A stretch of 64,000 nucleotides of DNA from Magnimaribacter mokuoloeensis (GTDB lineage: Bacteria; Pseudomonadota; Gammaproteobacteria; Magnimaribacterales; Magnimaribacteraceae): NCBI GenBank assembly GCA_041860225.1, contig CP151794.1:1488001-1552000 (forward strand). Direction: 5' to 3'. This document shows, in pieces, positions 14,835-23,157 of this stretch. The notes under the pieces were generated by a model. The model did not search any database, was not told the DNA's origin, and saw only the letters and a program-made list of their open reading frames with translations. The stretch's first letter is position 1. Each line of letters opens with the position of its first letter. Made by a program: the position numbers and the translations under genes.

Positions 14835-16930
14835 TGACATCAAATAAATATAGTTTTTTCACTTTTCTTTTTTTCCTATCTTTCCAATCTTACTTTTATT
14901 CTGAAGAGGTAGATGAAATAGTAGTTAGCGGAGATTGGAGGGAAATTACCCAAGCAGAAAAAAATTCAAGCTTAATTATTTTTACCGAAGAGAATATCGA
15001 TAAAAAACAATACAAACATTTTGAAGATTTATCTTATTCTGTTCCAAATCTAAATTTTGCTGCCAGTGATTCCAGGCCTAGATATTTCCAGATTAGAGGT
15101 ATAGGGGAAAGGTCTGGATATGAAGGTACTCCAAATTCTTCAGTAGGATTCCTTATCGATGATATTGATTTTTCAGGACAAGGGGGAATAGCCTCTTCTT
15201 ACGATATTAAGCAAATAGAGGTTTATCGTGGACCTCAGGGTTCAAGAATGGGAGCTAACGCACTAGCGGGAATGATTTATGTGAAAACAAATGATCCAGT
15301 TGACAACTTTTTTGCTAAAGCAGATTTAATTCTGGGTGATTACGGACGCAAAGACTTAGGTGCAGTTGTTAATGTACCAATCTCATCCGATTTTAAATAT
15401 AGGTTAAGTTTAAAAAAGGAGGATGCTGATGGATTCAGAAAAAACGTTTACTTGAACAAGTCTGATACTTCAAGGAAAGACGAAAAGTCTTACAGATTTA
15501 AATTAGATTGGAATTTGAGTGATACTTCATCATTAGATATTTTGCATTTTGATCATGACTTTGATAATCCTGCAGATATATGGACAATTGATGGTTCACT
15601 AAATACCCTTTCGGACAGGCCCGGTATGGATTCTCAAGACTCCAGCGCAACAGGTTTGAGCTATATATTCAATACCTCTAAATACAAGATTAATTTTCTG
15701 TATTCTAAAACAGAAACGGATGTTATCTTCAGTTACGACGCCGATTGGGGCAACTCCCTATCTCATGCTCCTTATGTTTATGATTATTTCTCTGAGACGT
15801 TCAGAAATAGAGATACTGAAAATATAGAAATTCGGTTACTTTCAAGTGACCTAGATTTAGGCTCAAGAAATTTGGAATGGATCATAGGGTTTTCCATTTT
15901 TGAAATCGAAGAATCTAATAATAAATTTGATGATGGTGCCTATGGCGATCCCTTCGATGGTTATGATACTTTTTATAGTGAATCTTTTTTCTCGAGCAAT
16001 TACTCTTCCAAAAGTAAGTCCCTATTTGGGAATATTGATTACTTTATTGATTCCAATCTCAAACTCTCATTTGGAATGAGATGGGAAGCCTGGGAGGCAA
16101 GTTATCTTGATTCAAATAAAGAATTATTCAATCCGGCAAATGATATGAATGGAGGAAAGATATCATTAACAAAAAGTTTAGAAGGTTTGACGTTATTCGT
16201 TAGCGCAGCGAAAGGATATAAACAAGGAGGTTTTAATTTGGGTACTGGGTTCAGTAACTCGTCTTTCAGTGACAGCATAAATTACGAACCTGAATCATTG
16301 ATCAATTATGAAATAGGCATAAACAATTATCTGGCATCTTTAGATACTTACCTTGATCTTGTTATATTCTTCTCTGACAGAAAAGATCAACAAGTTCTTA
16401 TCTCAACTCAGGTAGATCCTCAAGATCCTAATACATTTTTATACTTAACTAGAAATGCTGCTGAAGGAAATAATTTCGGAGCAGAATTGAGTATTAAGAA
16501 AGATTTTTCTGATAGTTTTAATATGTTTTTTGATCTAGGTTTGCTTAAAACGAAAATAAAAAACTATGCATCACGTCCAGATCTAGAGGGAAGAGAACAG
16601 GCTCACGCTCCAAGTTATAGCTTTTCGACAGGTATATCTTGGAAGATTTCTCAACAATTAGAATTTATTTTAGACCTAACTGGAAAAAGTGATTTTTATT
16701 ATTCTGACTCTCATGATAATAAATCCGATAGTTATGTTTTGACTAATATGAACCTTGCTTATACGGCTAAAAGAACTAAATACAATCTCTGGATAAGAAA
16801 TTTATTTGACGAGTACTATTCTTTGAGGGGATTTTATTTTGGAAACGAACCTCCAAATTTTGAAGACTCTTTATATGAGAGACATGGAGATCCAAGAAAT
16901 CTAGGACTATCTATCCAATATGTATTCTAA
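14834..16930 (+). CDS. TonB-dependent receptor, probably for thiamin or a thiamin precursor
   Basis: A 698-residue outer-membrane receptor. A Sec signal covers about 1-23, followed by a TonB box (DEIVVSG, about 27-33). The plug domain has FEDLSYSVPNLNF, YFQIRGIGERSG and IEVYRGPQGSRMGANALAG. The C-terminal beta-barrel ends in a terminal Phe (LSIQYVF), as outer-membrane proteins do. The TPP riboswitch directly upstream and the PnuC-type gene overlapping its end by 11 bases indicate that its ligand is thiamin or a thiamin moiety; such riboswitch-controlled receptor plus permease pairs have been predicted in other gammaproteobacteria. The exact ligand is inferred. Confidence 0.9.
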   Translation: MTSNKYSFFTFLFFLSFQSYFYSEEVDEIVVSGDWREITQAEKNSSLIIFTEENIDKKQYKHFEDLSYSVPNLNFAASDSRPRYFQIRGIGERSGYEGTPNSSVGFLIDDIDFSGQGGIASSYDIKQIEVYRGPQGSRMGANALAGMIYVKTNDPVDNFFAKADLILGDYGRKDLGAVVNVPISSDFKYRLSLKKEDADGFRKNVYLNKSDTSRKDEKSYRFKLDWNLSDTSSLDILHFDHDFDNPADIWTIDGSLNTLSDRPGMDSQDSSATGLSYIFNTSKYKINFLYSKTETDVIFSYDADWGNSLSHAPYVYDYFSETFRNRDTENIEIRLLSSDLDLGSRNLEWIIGFSIFEIEESNNKFDDGAYGDPFDGYDTFYSESFFSSNYSSKSKSLFGNIDYFIDSNLKLSFGMRWEAWEASYLDSNKELFNPANDMNGGKISLTKSLEGLTLFVSAAKGYKQGGFNLGTGFSNSSFSDSINYEPESLINYEIGINNYLASLDTYLDLVIFFSDRKDQQVLISTQVDPQDPNTFLYLTRNAAEGNNFGAELSIKKDFSDSFNMFFDLGLLKTKIKNYASRPDLEGREQAHAPSYSFSTGISWKISQQLEFILDLTGKSDFYYSDSHDNKSDSYVLTNMNLAYTAKRTKYNLWIRNLFDEYYSLRGFYFGNEPPNFEDSLYERHGDPRNLGLSIQYVF

Positions 16931-17492
16931 TGCATTGTTGGGGTTCGAATTAATAGCTGTTCTTCTTGCTGTCCTCTATCTGCTGTTAGCAGTAAGGCAA
17001 GATATCAGATGCTGGATAGCTGGCATTATCAGTTCGCTAATTTACCTATTTTTAATGTACCAAGCCAATCTTTATATGGAGTCTGTACTTCAAATATTTT
17101 ACGTTTTTATGGGTATTTATGGCTGGAGCCAATGGAATTTAAATACAGGTAAGGATAAAGCTCTCAAGGTGAGTACTTGGAACTTGAGAAGACATGTAAT
17201 TGTAATATTTTCAATTTTAGGGTTTTCATTTTTAGCAGGAAACTTATTAGAGGCTTACACCAACGCAGCATTACCATTTTTTGATTCTTTAACAACTTTT
17301 GGGGCCTTGGTTGCAACCTATATGGTTGCAAAGAAGAAATTAGAAAATTGGATATATTGGTTTGTTATAGATTCTATTTCCGTATTTCTATTTTTTGAAA
17401 GGGAACTATATCTAACGGCATTATTGTTCTGTCTATATCTAATCATAATTATTTTTGGATTTAGGTCTTGGTTAGCCGAATATAGATTGTAA
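16920..17492 (+). CDS. pnuT: PnuC-family permease, probable thiamin transporter PnuT
   Basis: A 190-residue integral membrane protein with about seven hydrophobic segments. The family signature is visible in QDIRCWIAGIISSLIYLFLM (about 27-46) and in LYMESVLQIFYVFMGIYGWS (about 51-70). PnuC-fold proteins carry nicotinamide riboside, riboflavin or thiamin by facilitated diffusion, followed by metabolic trapping. The gene overlaps the receptor gene by 11 bases and is controlled by the same TPP riboswitch, which makes thiamin the likely substrate. No thiamin kinase gene is seen next to it. Confidence 0.85.
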   Translation: MYSNALLGFELIAVLLAVLYLLLAVRQDIRCWIAGIISSLIYLFLMYQANLYMESVLQIFYVFMGIYGWSQWNLNTGKDKALKVSTWNLRRHVIVIFSILGFSFLAGNLLEAYTNAALPFFDSLTTFGALVATYMVAKKKLENWIYWFVIDSISVFLFFERELYLTALLFCLYLIIIIFGFRSWLAEYRL

Positions 17493-17572
17493 TAATCCCT
17501 GCTATCACCTTAATCAGTTTTGGCGACATTTCTAAAAAGTATGAGAGAATACGAAATATTTTGGAGAAAACT

Positions 17573-18052
17573 ATGGCAAAGGCTTTATACCCAGGTACTT
17601 TTGATCCTATAACTCTCGGGCACATAGATATCATTGAAAGAGCACTTCATCTTTTTGATGAAGTAACTATAGCTATTGCCACAAGTGCTTCAAAAAAACC
17701 TATTTTTACTCTTGAAGAGAGAATAGAACATGTCGAAAAAATTTTTCAAGGAAATAAGAATGTTAAGGCTATTGGCTTTACAGGACTAGTTGTAGATCTA
17801 GCTAAAGAACAAGAATCTAATATATTGATAAGAGGGTTAAGAGCAGTGTCTGATTTCGAGTATGAGTTTCAATTAGCAAATATGAATAGGGCAATGTCAC
17901 CTGATTTAGAAAGCATATTCTTGACTCCAAAAGCTAAATTCTCTTTCTTGTCTTCTACACTAGTCCGAGAAATAGCTTCTATGGGTGGTGAAATAGATTC
18001 ATTTGTTGACCCTGTAGTGAAAGCAGCCTTACAAGAAAGATTCAAAACCTAG
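17573..18052 (+). CDS. coaD: Phosphopantetheine adenylyltransferase
   Basis: A 159-residue nucleotidyltransferase that converts 4'-phosphopantetheine and ATP to dephospho-CoA, the fourth step of CoA synthesis. YPGTFDPITLGHIDIIERA gives the T/HxGH motif, and SSTLVREIASMGG the ISSTxxR motif. LIRGLRAVSDFEYEFQLANM is the substrate-binding segment. ATG 17573, six bases after GGAG, is preferred over an in-frame TTG at 17561. It converges with mutM, with an 11-base overlap; the coaD-mutM neighbourhood is common in proteobacteria. Confidence 0.96.
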   Translation: MAKALYPGTFDPITLGHIDIIERALHLFDEVTIAIATSASKKPIFTLEERIEHVEKIFQGNKNVKAIGFTGLVVDLAKEQESNILIRGLRAVSDFEYEFQLANMNRAMSPDLESIFLTPKAKFSFLSSTLVREIASMGGEIDSFVDPVVKAALQERFKT

Positions 18053-18860
18053 TTTGGCATGTTGGGCAGAAGGCACTAGCTCTTTGGCCAATTCTTTGAC
18101 TCTTTATTACAGACATACATTTATGGCATTCTTTGCCTTCTCTTCCATAAACTTTTAAATTTTGTTTGAAATAACCAGGCTGGTTGTTGCCCCCAACGAA
18201 ATCTCTTAAAGTCGTGCCCCCATCCCTGATAGATTGTCTAAGAATATTCACTATTTCTATTGCCAGTTTTTCGTATTTTCTTTTAGGAATCCTGCCTGCC
18301 GGCGAAGAAGGTTTTATTCCTGATGCATACAATGCTTCACTCGCGTAAATATTACCTACACCTACAACGATTTTTGAGTTCATGATGAAATTTTTGACTG
18401 GTGTTTTCCTTTTTCTAGAGCTAATAAAAAGATATTCTCCACTGAAACTATTACCAAGAGGCTCGGGTCCTAAATCTTTTAAAAGGAAATGACTATCTGG
18501 ATCATCACTCCATAGAAAGCATCCAAATCTTCTAGGATCGCAATATCTAAGAATAGTTCCATCCTGAAAACATATATCTATATGGTCATGTTTCTTTAAA
18601 TCTTCTTTCTCAGAGATTCTCAAACTGCCTGACATTCCCAGATGAATGATCAAACTTTCATTTGAGATTGTGAGAATAAGATACTTTCCTCTTCTACTAA
18701 TATTATCTATTTTTTTATTGTGAAGTTTTTTTTTGATCAAAGATACTGGAACAGGCCATCGCAAAGAAGGTTGGCGCACTATTACTGAACTAATAATTTT
18801 TCCCAATATATGAGGTTGGATGCCTCTGAGAGTGGTCTCTACTTCTGGTAATTCTGGCAC
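18042..18860 (-). CDS. mutM: Formamidopyrimidine-DNA glycosylase
   Basis: A 272-residue base-excision repair enzyme that removes 8-oxoguanine and formamidopyrimidines and nicks the abasic site. Catalytic Pro2-Glu3 are present in MPELPEVETTLRG. The conserved beta-hairpin Lys is in RRGKYLILT. The helix-two-turn-helix region reads KIVVGVGNIYASEALYASGI, and the C-terminal zinc finger has four cysteines (CHKCMS and CPTCQ). It is complete and of usual length. It lies ten bases upstream of the dehalogenase gene on the same strand. Confidence 0.96.
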   Translation of the reverse strand: MPELPEVETTLRGIQPHILGKIISSVIVRQPSLRWPVPVSLIKKKLHNKKIDNISRRGKYLILTISNESLIIHLGMSGSLRISEKEDLKKHDHIDICFQDGTILRYCDPRRFGCFLWSDDPDSHFLLKDLGPEPLGNSFSGEYLFISSRKRKTPVKNFIMNSKIVVGVGNIYASEALYASGIKPSSPAGRIPKRKYEKLAIEIVNILRQSIRDGGTTLRDFVGGNNQPGYFKQNLKVYGREGKECHKCMSVIKSQRIGQRASAFCPTCQTRF

Positions 18861-18870
18861 TATCGCTAAG

Positions 18871-19995
18871 CTAGTTTCTTGAAGTCACTAAATCTGTAAC
18901 TTCTCTGCCTTCTACAAAATCTATGATAATTTGAGCTAATTCAGGTCCGACTTCTTCCTGTACAAAGTGTCCAGCACCCCCTAAGGTTATTATTGTTGGA
19001 TTGGGAATTCGATTTGTAAAATCATCTTTCATTCTTAGAGTAATTCTTTCTTCCCCTCCAAAAGCGACAAGGAAAGGTTTTTCCCACTTATCTAAAACTT
19101 CTTTCCAGTACTTTTCATTTTCCTGCAGTTGTGTGGGTATTAGATAAGGCCAAACATGAGCCCCTGCCTTATATTTTCCATTAGGGTAGGGTGCTTCATA
19201 AGCTCTTCTCTCTTCCTCTGAAAGAGTTATCCTTCCAAAGGTTTCAATGATTCCCACTATGTCCATATCTTCTGAATAATAGGAGTGTGCAATCCATTTA
19301 GTGAACATCGAAATTCCATCATTGGCAGAAGGATTTTTAGAATTAAGTGCTCCTCTTGCCGCTGTCTTAAGTTCTTCAAATGTAATCGGCCCATTCCACC
19401 AGACAGCTAGTTCCATCATGCGTTGAGTAAACCATGCTCTCATACCTTCTCCTGAAACCATTCCGGTATTTGAAACAACTACATGCGAAAATCTATCGGG
19501 CATTTCTGCAACAACCCTCAGACCTACAAGACCACCCCAGTCCTGTCCAAAGTGAGTTGCATTTGTAAGCTCTAATCTTTGAACAAGTTCCTTCATGACC
19601 TCAATATGATGCAGATAGCTGTAGTCGAACTTAGATTCAAATTTATCAGATTTACCGAAACCCACCATGTCTGGAACAATTACTCTATATCCTGCTTTTG
19701 TAAAGACAGGTATCATTTTTCTAAATAAGTAACTCCAGGTTGGTTCTCCGTGAAAAAGAACAATAGGATCTGCGTCTTTAGGTCCTTCATCAAGATAATG
19801 GATTCTTAGCCCATCTATTATCGTATAGTTAGGTTGAAACGGATAATCAACAAGATTTTCAAACCTATCATCAGGAGTCCTTAGAACACCTTCTTTAAGT
19901 TCAGAAGAAAAGGAAAAAAAGCTTAAGAATAAAAAACAAGAGGTTATAGATAATGATGCTAGAAGTCTCAGGAAGGTTTTCGACGGATATATCAT
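18871..19995 (-). CDS. Exported haloalkane-dehalogenase-like hydrolase
   Basis: A 374-residue alpha/beta hydrolase with an N-terminal signal (hydrophobic 8-31). The mature part begins RTPDDRFENLVDYPF, typical of haloalkane dehalogenase subfamily I. The oxyanion/halide motif is HGEPTWSY (82-89), the nucleophile elbow GQDWGG puts Asp152 as nucleophile beside halide-binding Trp153, and His343 (AGHFVQEE) is the base. Where subfamily I usually has Asp as catalytic acid, FGGEERIT suggests Glu316. The family swaps halide for hydroxyl on alkyl halides; epoxide or ester hydrolysis cannot be excluded. It abuts the tolC stop with no gap. Confidence 0.85.
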   Translation of the reverse strand: MIYPSKTFLRLLASLSITSCFLFLSFFSFSSELKEGVLRTPDDRFENLVDYPFQPNYTIIDGLRIHYLDEGPKDADPIVLFHGEPTWSYLFRKMIPVFTKAGYRVIVPDMVGFGKSDKFESKFDYSYLHHIEVMKELVQRLELTNATHFGQDWGGLVGLRVVAEMPDRFSHVVVSNTGMVSGEGMRAWFTQRMMELAVWWNGPITFEELKTAARGALNSKNPSANDGISMFTKWIAHSYYSEDMDIVGIIETFGRITLSEEERRAYEAPYPNGKYKAGAHVWPYLIPTQLQENEKYWKEVLDKWEKPFLVAFGGEERITLRMKDDFTNRIPNPTIITLGGAGHFVQEEVGPELAQIIIDFVEGREVTDLVTSRN

Positions 19996-21339
19996 TTATT
20001 CCATTTGATTACTTATGTTCATTAGGTCTTTTGGACTTAGAGAACCAACTGACGCCTTAAGTCTTAACATAGAGATAATGTAATCATATCTTGAGCTTGC
20101 ATAATCCCTTTGTGCTTGAAACAGTCTCTTTTGTGCGTCAAGCAAATCAACTGTATTCCTCGTACCTACTTCGTATCCAATTTGAGTGGCCTCTAAAGCT
20201 GACTCAGCAGAAGCCAAAGCTTGTTTTCTTGCAGTAACATTTGCTACCTGAGTTTGAACACCAAAGTGATTCGATCTAACATCTCTTACTGTCGATCTCT
20301 CTGCATAAATTGCCTGTTCTTTTGATCTGTCATAGTTTGCGTATGCTTGTCTCCTGGCAGAACTTATCGCTCCTCCCGCATAGAGTGGCAAATTGAACTG
20401 GATTGAATATTGTCTCGTATCCTGCTCAACACCAAAAAGAGGATTCTGTATGAAGCCACCGAACTTCCCTTGTTTTGATGTGCTTTTAGAAACTCTCCCT
20501 ACTAAATCTATCTGAGGAAGGTGATTAGAAGCTGTTGATCTAGCGGAGGCTTGAGCAGCATCTCTTTGAAGTTTTGCAGCCTTTAGTTGGTAATTATTCT
20601 TTAGCCCTAATGAGACCCAGCTTTCTCTGTCTAGAGGATCTGGTAAAGATATCTCAAAATTATCTGAGAGCGGGGAAAGGAGTTTAATGTCTCTTCCAAC
20701 AATCGAAGTGAGTGATTCTCGAGCAGAATCTAATTGGGCTTCTCTAGCAATCCTAGATACAACAGTGAGATCAAATGCAGCTTGTGTTTCTTGCACCTCA
20801 GTGATTGCAGCAAGACCTACATCAAACCTTTTTTTAGCTAAATCTTTTTGTCTACCAATAGCCTTCTCCTCAGCTCTAGCTGCGTTGAGACTATCTATAG
20901 AATTAAGAACATTAAAGTAAGCTGAAGCAACTCTAATCATTGTCTCTTGTTGTTGATAAGCAAACTCCGCACTTGCAGCCTCAGATAGGGCTGTTCCTCT
21001 TTCAAACTGAAACCACTTATCTAGCCTAAAGATAGGCTGATTCAAGCTAGCCAGATAAGAATTAGAATTGTATTGATCGATTATCTGTTCTTCGACTCTA
21101 TACTCATTCCAGTTAGTGCTTCCTCCAACTGACAAAGTTGGCAATAAACCTGCAATACCCTGCGTTCTATTTTCTTTTCCGGCCCTGTAAGTAGCTTCTG
21201 CAGCTTTTAGTAGAGGATCATTTTTTAGTGCTAACTCATATACATCAGCTAGATTCTCAGTTCTTAGAGGACTACTAATTGCTATTAAGGAAAACAAAAA
21301 ATAAATTTGTAGTGTTTTTATTGGGCGCATATTTAACAT
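19996..21339 (-). CDS. tolC: TolC-family outer-membrane channel
   Basis: A 447-residue outer-membrane efflux protein with two OEP repeats. A signal peptide (IYFLFSLIAISS) leads into LADVYELALKNDPLLKAAEA, the TolC N-terminal segment; QPIFRLDKWFQFERG and LPLYAGGAISSARRQAYANY are the matching strand-turn segments of the two repeats; YEVGTRNTVDLLDAQKRLFQ is the typical second-repeat helix. It forms the exit duct of tripartite pumps and type I secretion. No pump or membrane-fusion gene is adjacent. ATG 21339 or 21330 are both possible starts, neither with a Shine-Dalgarno. Confidence 0.92.
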   Translation of the reverse strand: MLNMRPIKTLQIYFLFSLIAISSPLRTENLADVYELALKNDPLLKAAEATYRAGKENRTQGIAGLLPTLSVGGSTNWNEYRVEEQIIDQYNSNSYLASLNQPIFRLDKWFQFERGTALSEAASAEFAYQQQETMIRVASAYFNVLNSIDSLNAARAEEKAIGRQKDLAKKRFDVGLAAITEVQETQAAFDLTVVSRIAREAQLDSARESLTSIVGRDIKLLSPLSDNFEISLPDPLDRESWVSLGLKNNYQLKAAKLQRDAAQASARSTASNHLPQIDLVGRVSKSTSKQGKFGGFIQNPLFGVEQDTRQYSIQFNLPLYAGGAISSARRQAYANYDRSKEQAIYAERSTVRDVRSNHFGVQTQVANVTARKQALASAESALEATQIGYEVGTRNTVDLLDAQKRLFQAQRDYASSRYDYIISMLRLKASVGSLSPKDLMNISNQME

Positions 21340-21343
21340 TATT

Positions 21344-21369
21344 AGGTGTGTTACTATAGTATAACACCT
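21344..21369. repeat. Imperfect palindrome, candidate operator
   Basis: AGGTGT (21344-21349) and ACACCT (21364-21369) are inverted around a near-symmetrical TTACTATAGTATAA core. It overlaps the predicted -10 of tolC and lies in the short tolC-peroxiredoxin gap. A dimeric repressor or activator could bind here; the regulator is unknown. Confidence 0.4.
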
Positions 21370-21385
21370 CTTTGACTCGCATCAA
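21358..21385 (-). promoter_or_regulatory. Probable tolC promoter
   Basis: On the minus strand TTGATG (21385-21380) and TATACT (21363-21358) are separated by 16 bases. Transcription would start near 21351, 12 bases before the tolC ATG. The -10 lies inside the palindrome at 21344-21369. Confidence 0.55.
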
Positions 21386-21430
21386 AATTAATTCTTGGCC
21401 TATAATGGTATTTTTTATAAAGGAGAGAAA

Positions 21431-21913
21431 ATGACAATACAAGTTGGAGATACTTTACCTACAGTAGGATTAACAACAATGACTGCGGAGGGACCAAAAC
21501 CCGTTTCTTTAAGTGAACTATCATCGGGAAAGAAGATTGTTCTTTTTGCTGTTCCAGGAGCTTTTACTCCTACCTGCAGTGCTCAACATCTTCCAGGTTT
21601 TTTAGATAAAAATAAAGATCTGAAAGAAAAAGGTGTTGATATAGTTGCTTGTGTTTCTGTGAATGATCCTTTTGTAATGAAAGCATGGGGTGAAGATAGA
21701 AATGTTGGAGAAGATGTTTTAATGCTATCCGACGGTAATGCAGAATTTACTGCAGCTATAGGGTTAGAGATGGATGGAAGTGGTTTTGGTCTTGGTACAA
21801 GATCTCAAAGATATGCCATGATAATAGATGATGGTGTTGTATCAGTTTTAAACGTTGAATCAGGTCCTGGTCTCGATGTAAGTTCTGCTGAAACAATACT
21901 AGAGCAACTCTAA
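21431..21913 (+). CDS. Peroxiredoxin, Prx5 type
   Basis: A 160-residue thiol peroxidase of the AhpC/TSA superfamily. ATG 21431 follows AAGGAGAG, so an upstream in-frame ATG at 21395 is unlikely. The peroxidatic motif is PGAFTPTCSAQHLPGF; Thr and Cys in PTC plus the GTRSQRYAMIID segment are typical of Prx5. No AhpC-like C-terminal resolving Cys is present; a single further Cys lies in VACVSVND. It reduces hydrogen and organic peroxides using small thiols. It is the first gene of a run with P450 (five-base gap), which suggests linked expression. An exact TATAAT lies at 21401-21406. Confidence 0.9.
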   Translation: MTIQVGDTLPTVGLTTMTAEGPKPVSLSELSSGKKIVLFAVPGAFTPTCSAQHLPGFLDKNKDLKEKGVDIVACVSVNDPFVMKAWGEDRNVGEDVLMLSDGNAEFTAAIGLEMDGSGFGLGTRSQRYAMIIDDGVVSVLNVESGPGLDVSSAETILEQL

Positions 21914-21918
21914 AACAT

Positions 21919-23157
21919 ATGCCCAAACCCATTTATGACATAGGTCAAATATGTGAGTTGGATAAATGGGAAACATTTATCAATGGTCAACCATTTGATC
22001 TTTTTAAAAGATTAAGAAAAGAAGCTCCAATATATTGGCATGAAGAGAGTTTAGATTTCGAGCCAGGCTTTTGGGCTCTCACCAAGCATGAAGACATTGT
22101 TAGAGTCTCTAAAGATCCTCTAACATTTTCTTCCGCAGTGGGCGGCCATTTGATGTCAATGGGAGACCCTGAAGTAGTCGATCCAACAGCTGTCGCTGCC
22201 ATAGTAGGTAATATGATAGGTATGGATCCTCCAGATCATCAAATTTATAGAAAAATGGTAGCTCCCAGTTTTACGCCTAAAGCAATTAAAGCGCTAGAAG
22301 TTGATATGAGAGCTAAAATCAGAGAACTACTAGAAAATGTCGAAGATAAAGGTGAGTTCAACTTTGTAACTGAGATATCGGAACAGTTACCTCTTTGGGT
22401 GCTATGTGAAATGATGGGAATCCCAGAATCTGAAAGACCGAAAATTAGGGACTTAGTTAACAACCTTACCGATGCATCAATTCAGCAAGATCCCAATAAT
22501 TCATTCCAAATATGGGTTAACTACATGGAACTGTTCAAAATGGGTAGAGATATGATTGAGGAAAGGAGACGAAATCCTACCGACGATCTCATGAGTGTTG
22601 TAGCCAATACAAAAGTTGAAGGAGGGGAGCTCCCACCTGAATTACTAGATGGTTTCTTTTTGCTTATGGTTATAGCCGGAAATGAAACGACTAGAAACAC
22701 TCTTACAGGTGGACTCATGGCGTTAACAGAGAATCCCGAAGAAAGAGAAAAACTTCTCAAGGATCCTTCACTCATTTCAAATGCTACTGACGAAATGTTG
22801 AGATGGGTAACTTCTGTAATTTATTTCAGAAGGACAGCAACGAAAGATACCAATATTAGAGGTCAAGATATCAAAGCAGGTGATAAGGTTGTTATGTGGT
22901 ACGGCTCAGCAAATAGAGATGAAGATGTCTTTACTGACGGAGATTTATTCAAGGTCGATAGGGTAAATGCAAAGAAACATCTAGCTTTTGGAGCTGGCGA
23001 GCATCTTTGTTTAGGCAATAGATTGGGGCATATGCAAATAAGAATTCTATTTGAAGAACTTTTAAGTCGTTACCCTAATATTCATTCCACCTCTGATCCT
23101 GTCAGAATCCCTTCAAACTTCTTGGCAGGAATTTCCGAATTAAAGGTTAGCCTCTAA
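21919..23157 (+). CDS. Cytochrome P450 monooxygenase
   Basis: A 412-residue soluble bacterial P450. The heme loop is FGAGEHLCLGNRLGHM, with Cys364 as thiolate ligand. The oxygen-binding I-helix reads VIAGNETTRN and the K-helix ExxR is EMLR. PPDHQIYRKMVAPSFTPKAI is the C-helix region. It lies in an operon after the peroxiredoxin and directly before a 362-residue protein (no gap). No ferredoxin or reductase gene is adjacent. The overall look is that of CYP families acting on lipids, sterols or terpenes, but the substrate is not readable from sequence. Confidence 0.95.
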   Translation: MPKPIYDIGQICELDKWETFINGQPFDLFKRLRKEAPIYWHEESLDFEPGFWALTKHEDIVRVSKDPLTFSSAVGGHLMSMGDPEVVDPTAVAAIVGNMIGMDPPDHQIYRKMVAPSFTPKAIKALEVDMRAKIRELLENVEDKGEFNFVTEISEQLPLWVLCEMMGIPESERPKIRDLVNNLTDASIQQDPNNSFQIWVNYMELFKMGRDMIEERRRNPTDDLMSVVANTKVEGGELPPELLDGFFLLMVIAGNETTRNTLTGGLMALTENPEEREKLLKDPSLISNATDEMLRWVTSVIYFRRTATKDTNIRGQDIKAGDKVVMWYGSANRDEDVFTDGDLFKVDRVNAKKHLAFGAGEHLCLGNRLGHMQIRILFEELLSRYPNIHSTSDPVRIPSNFLAGISELKVSL

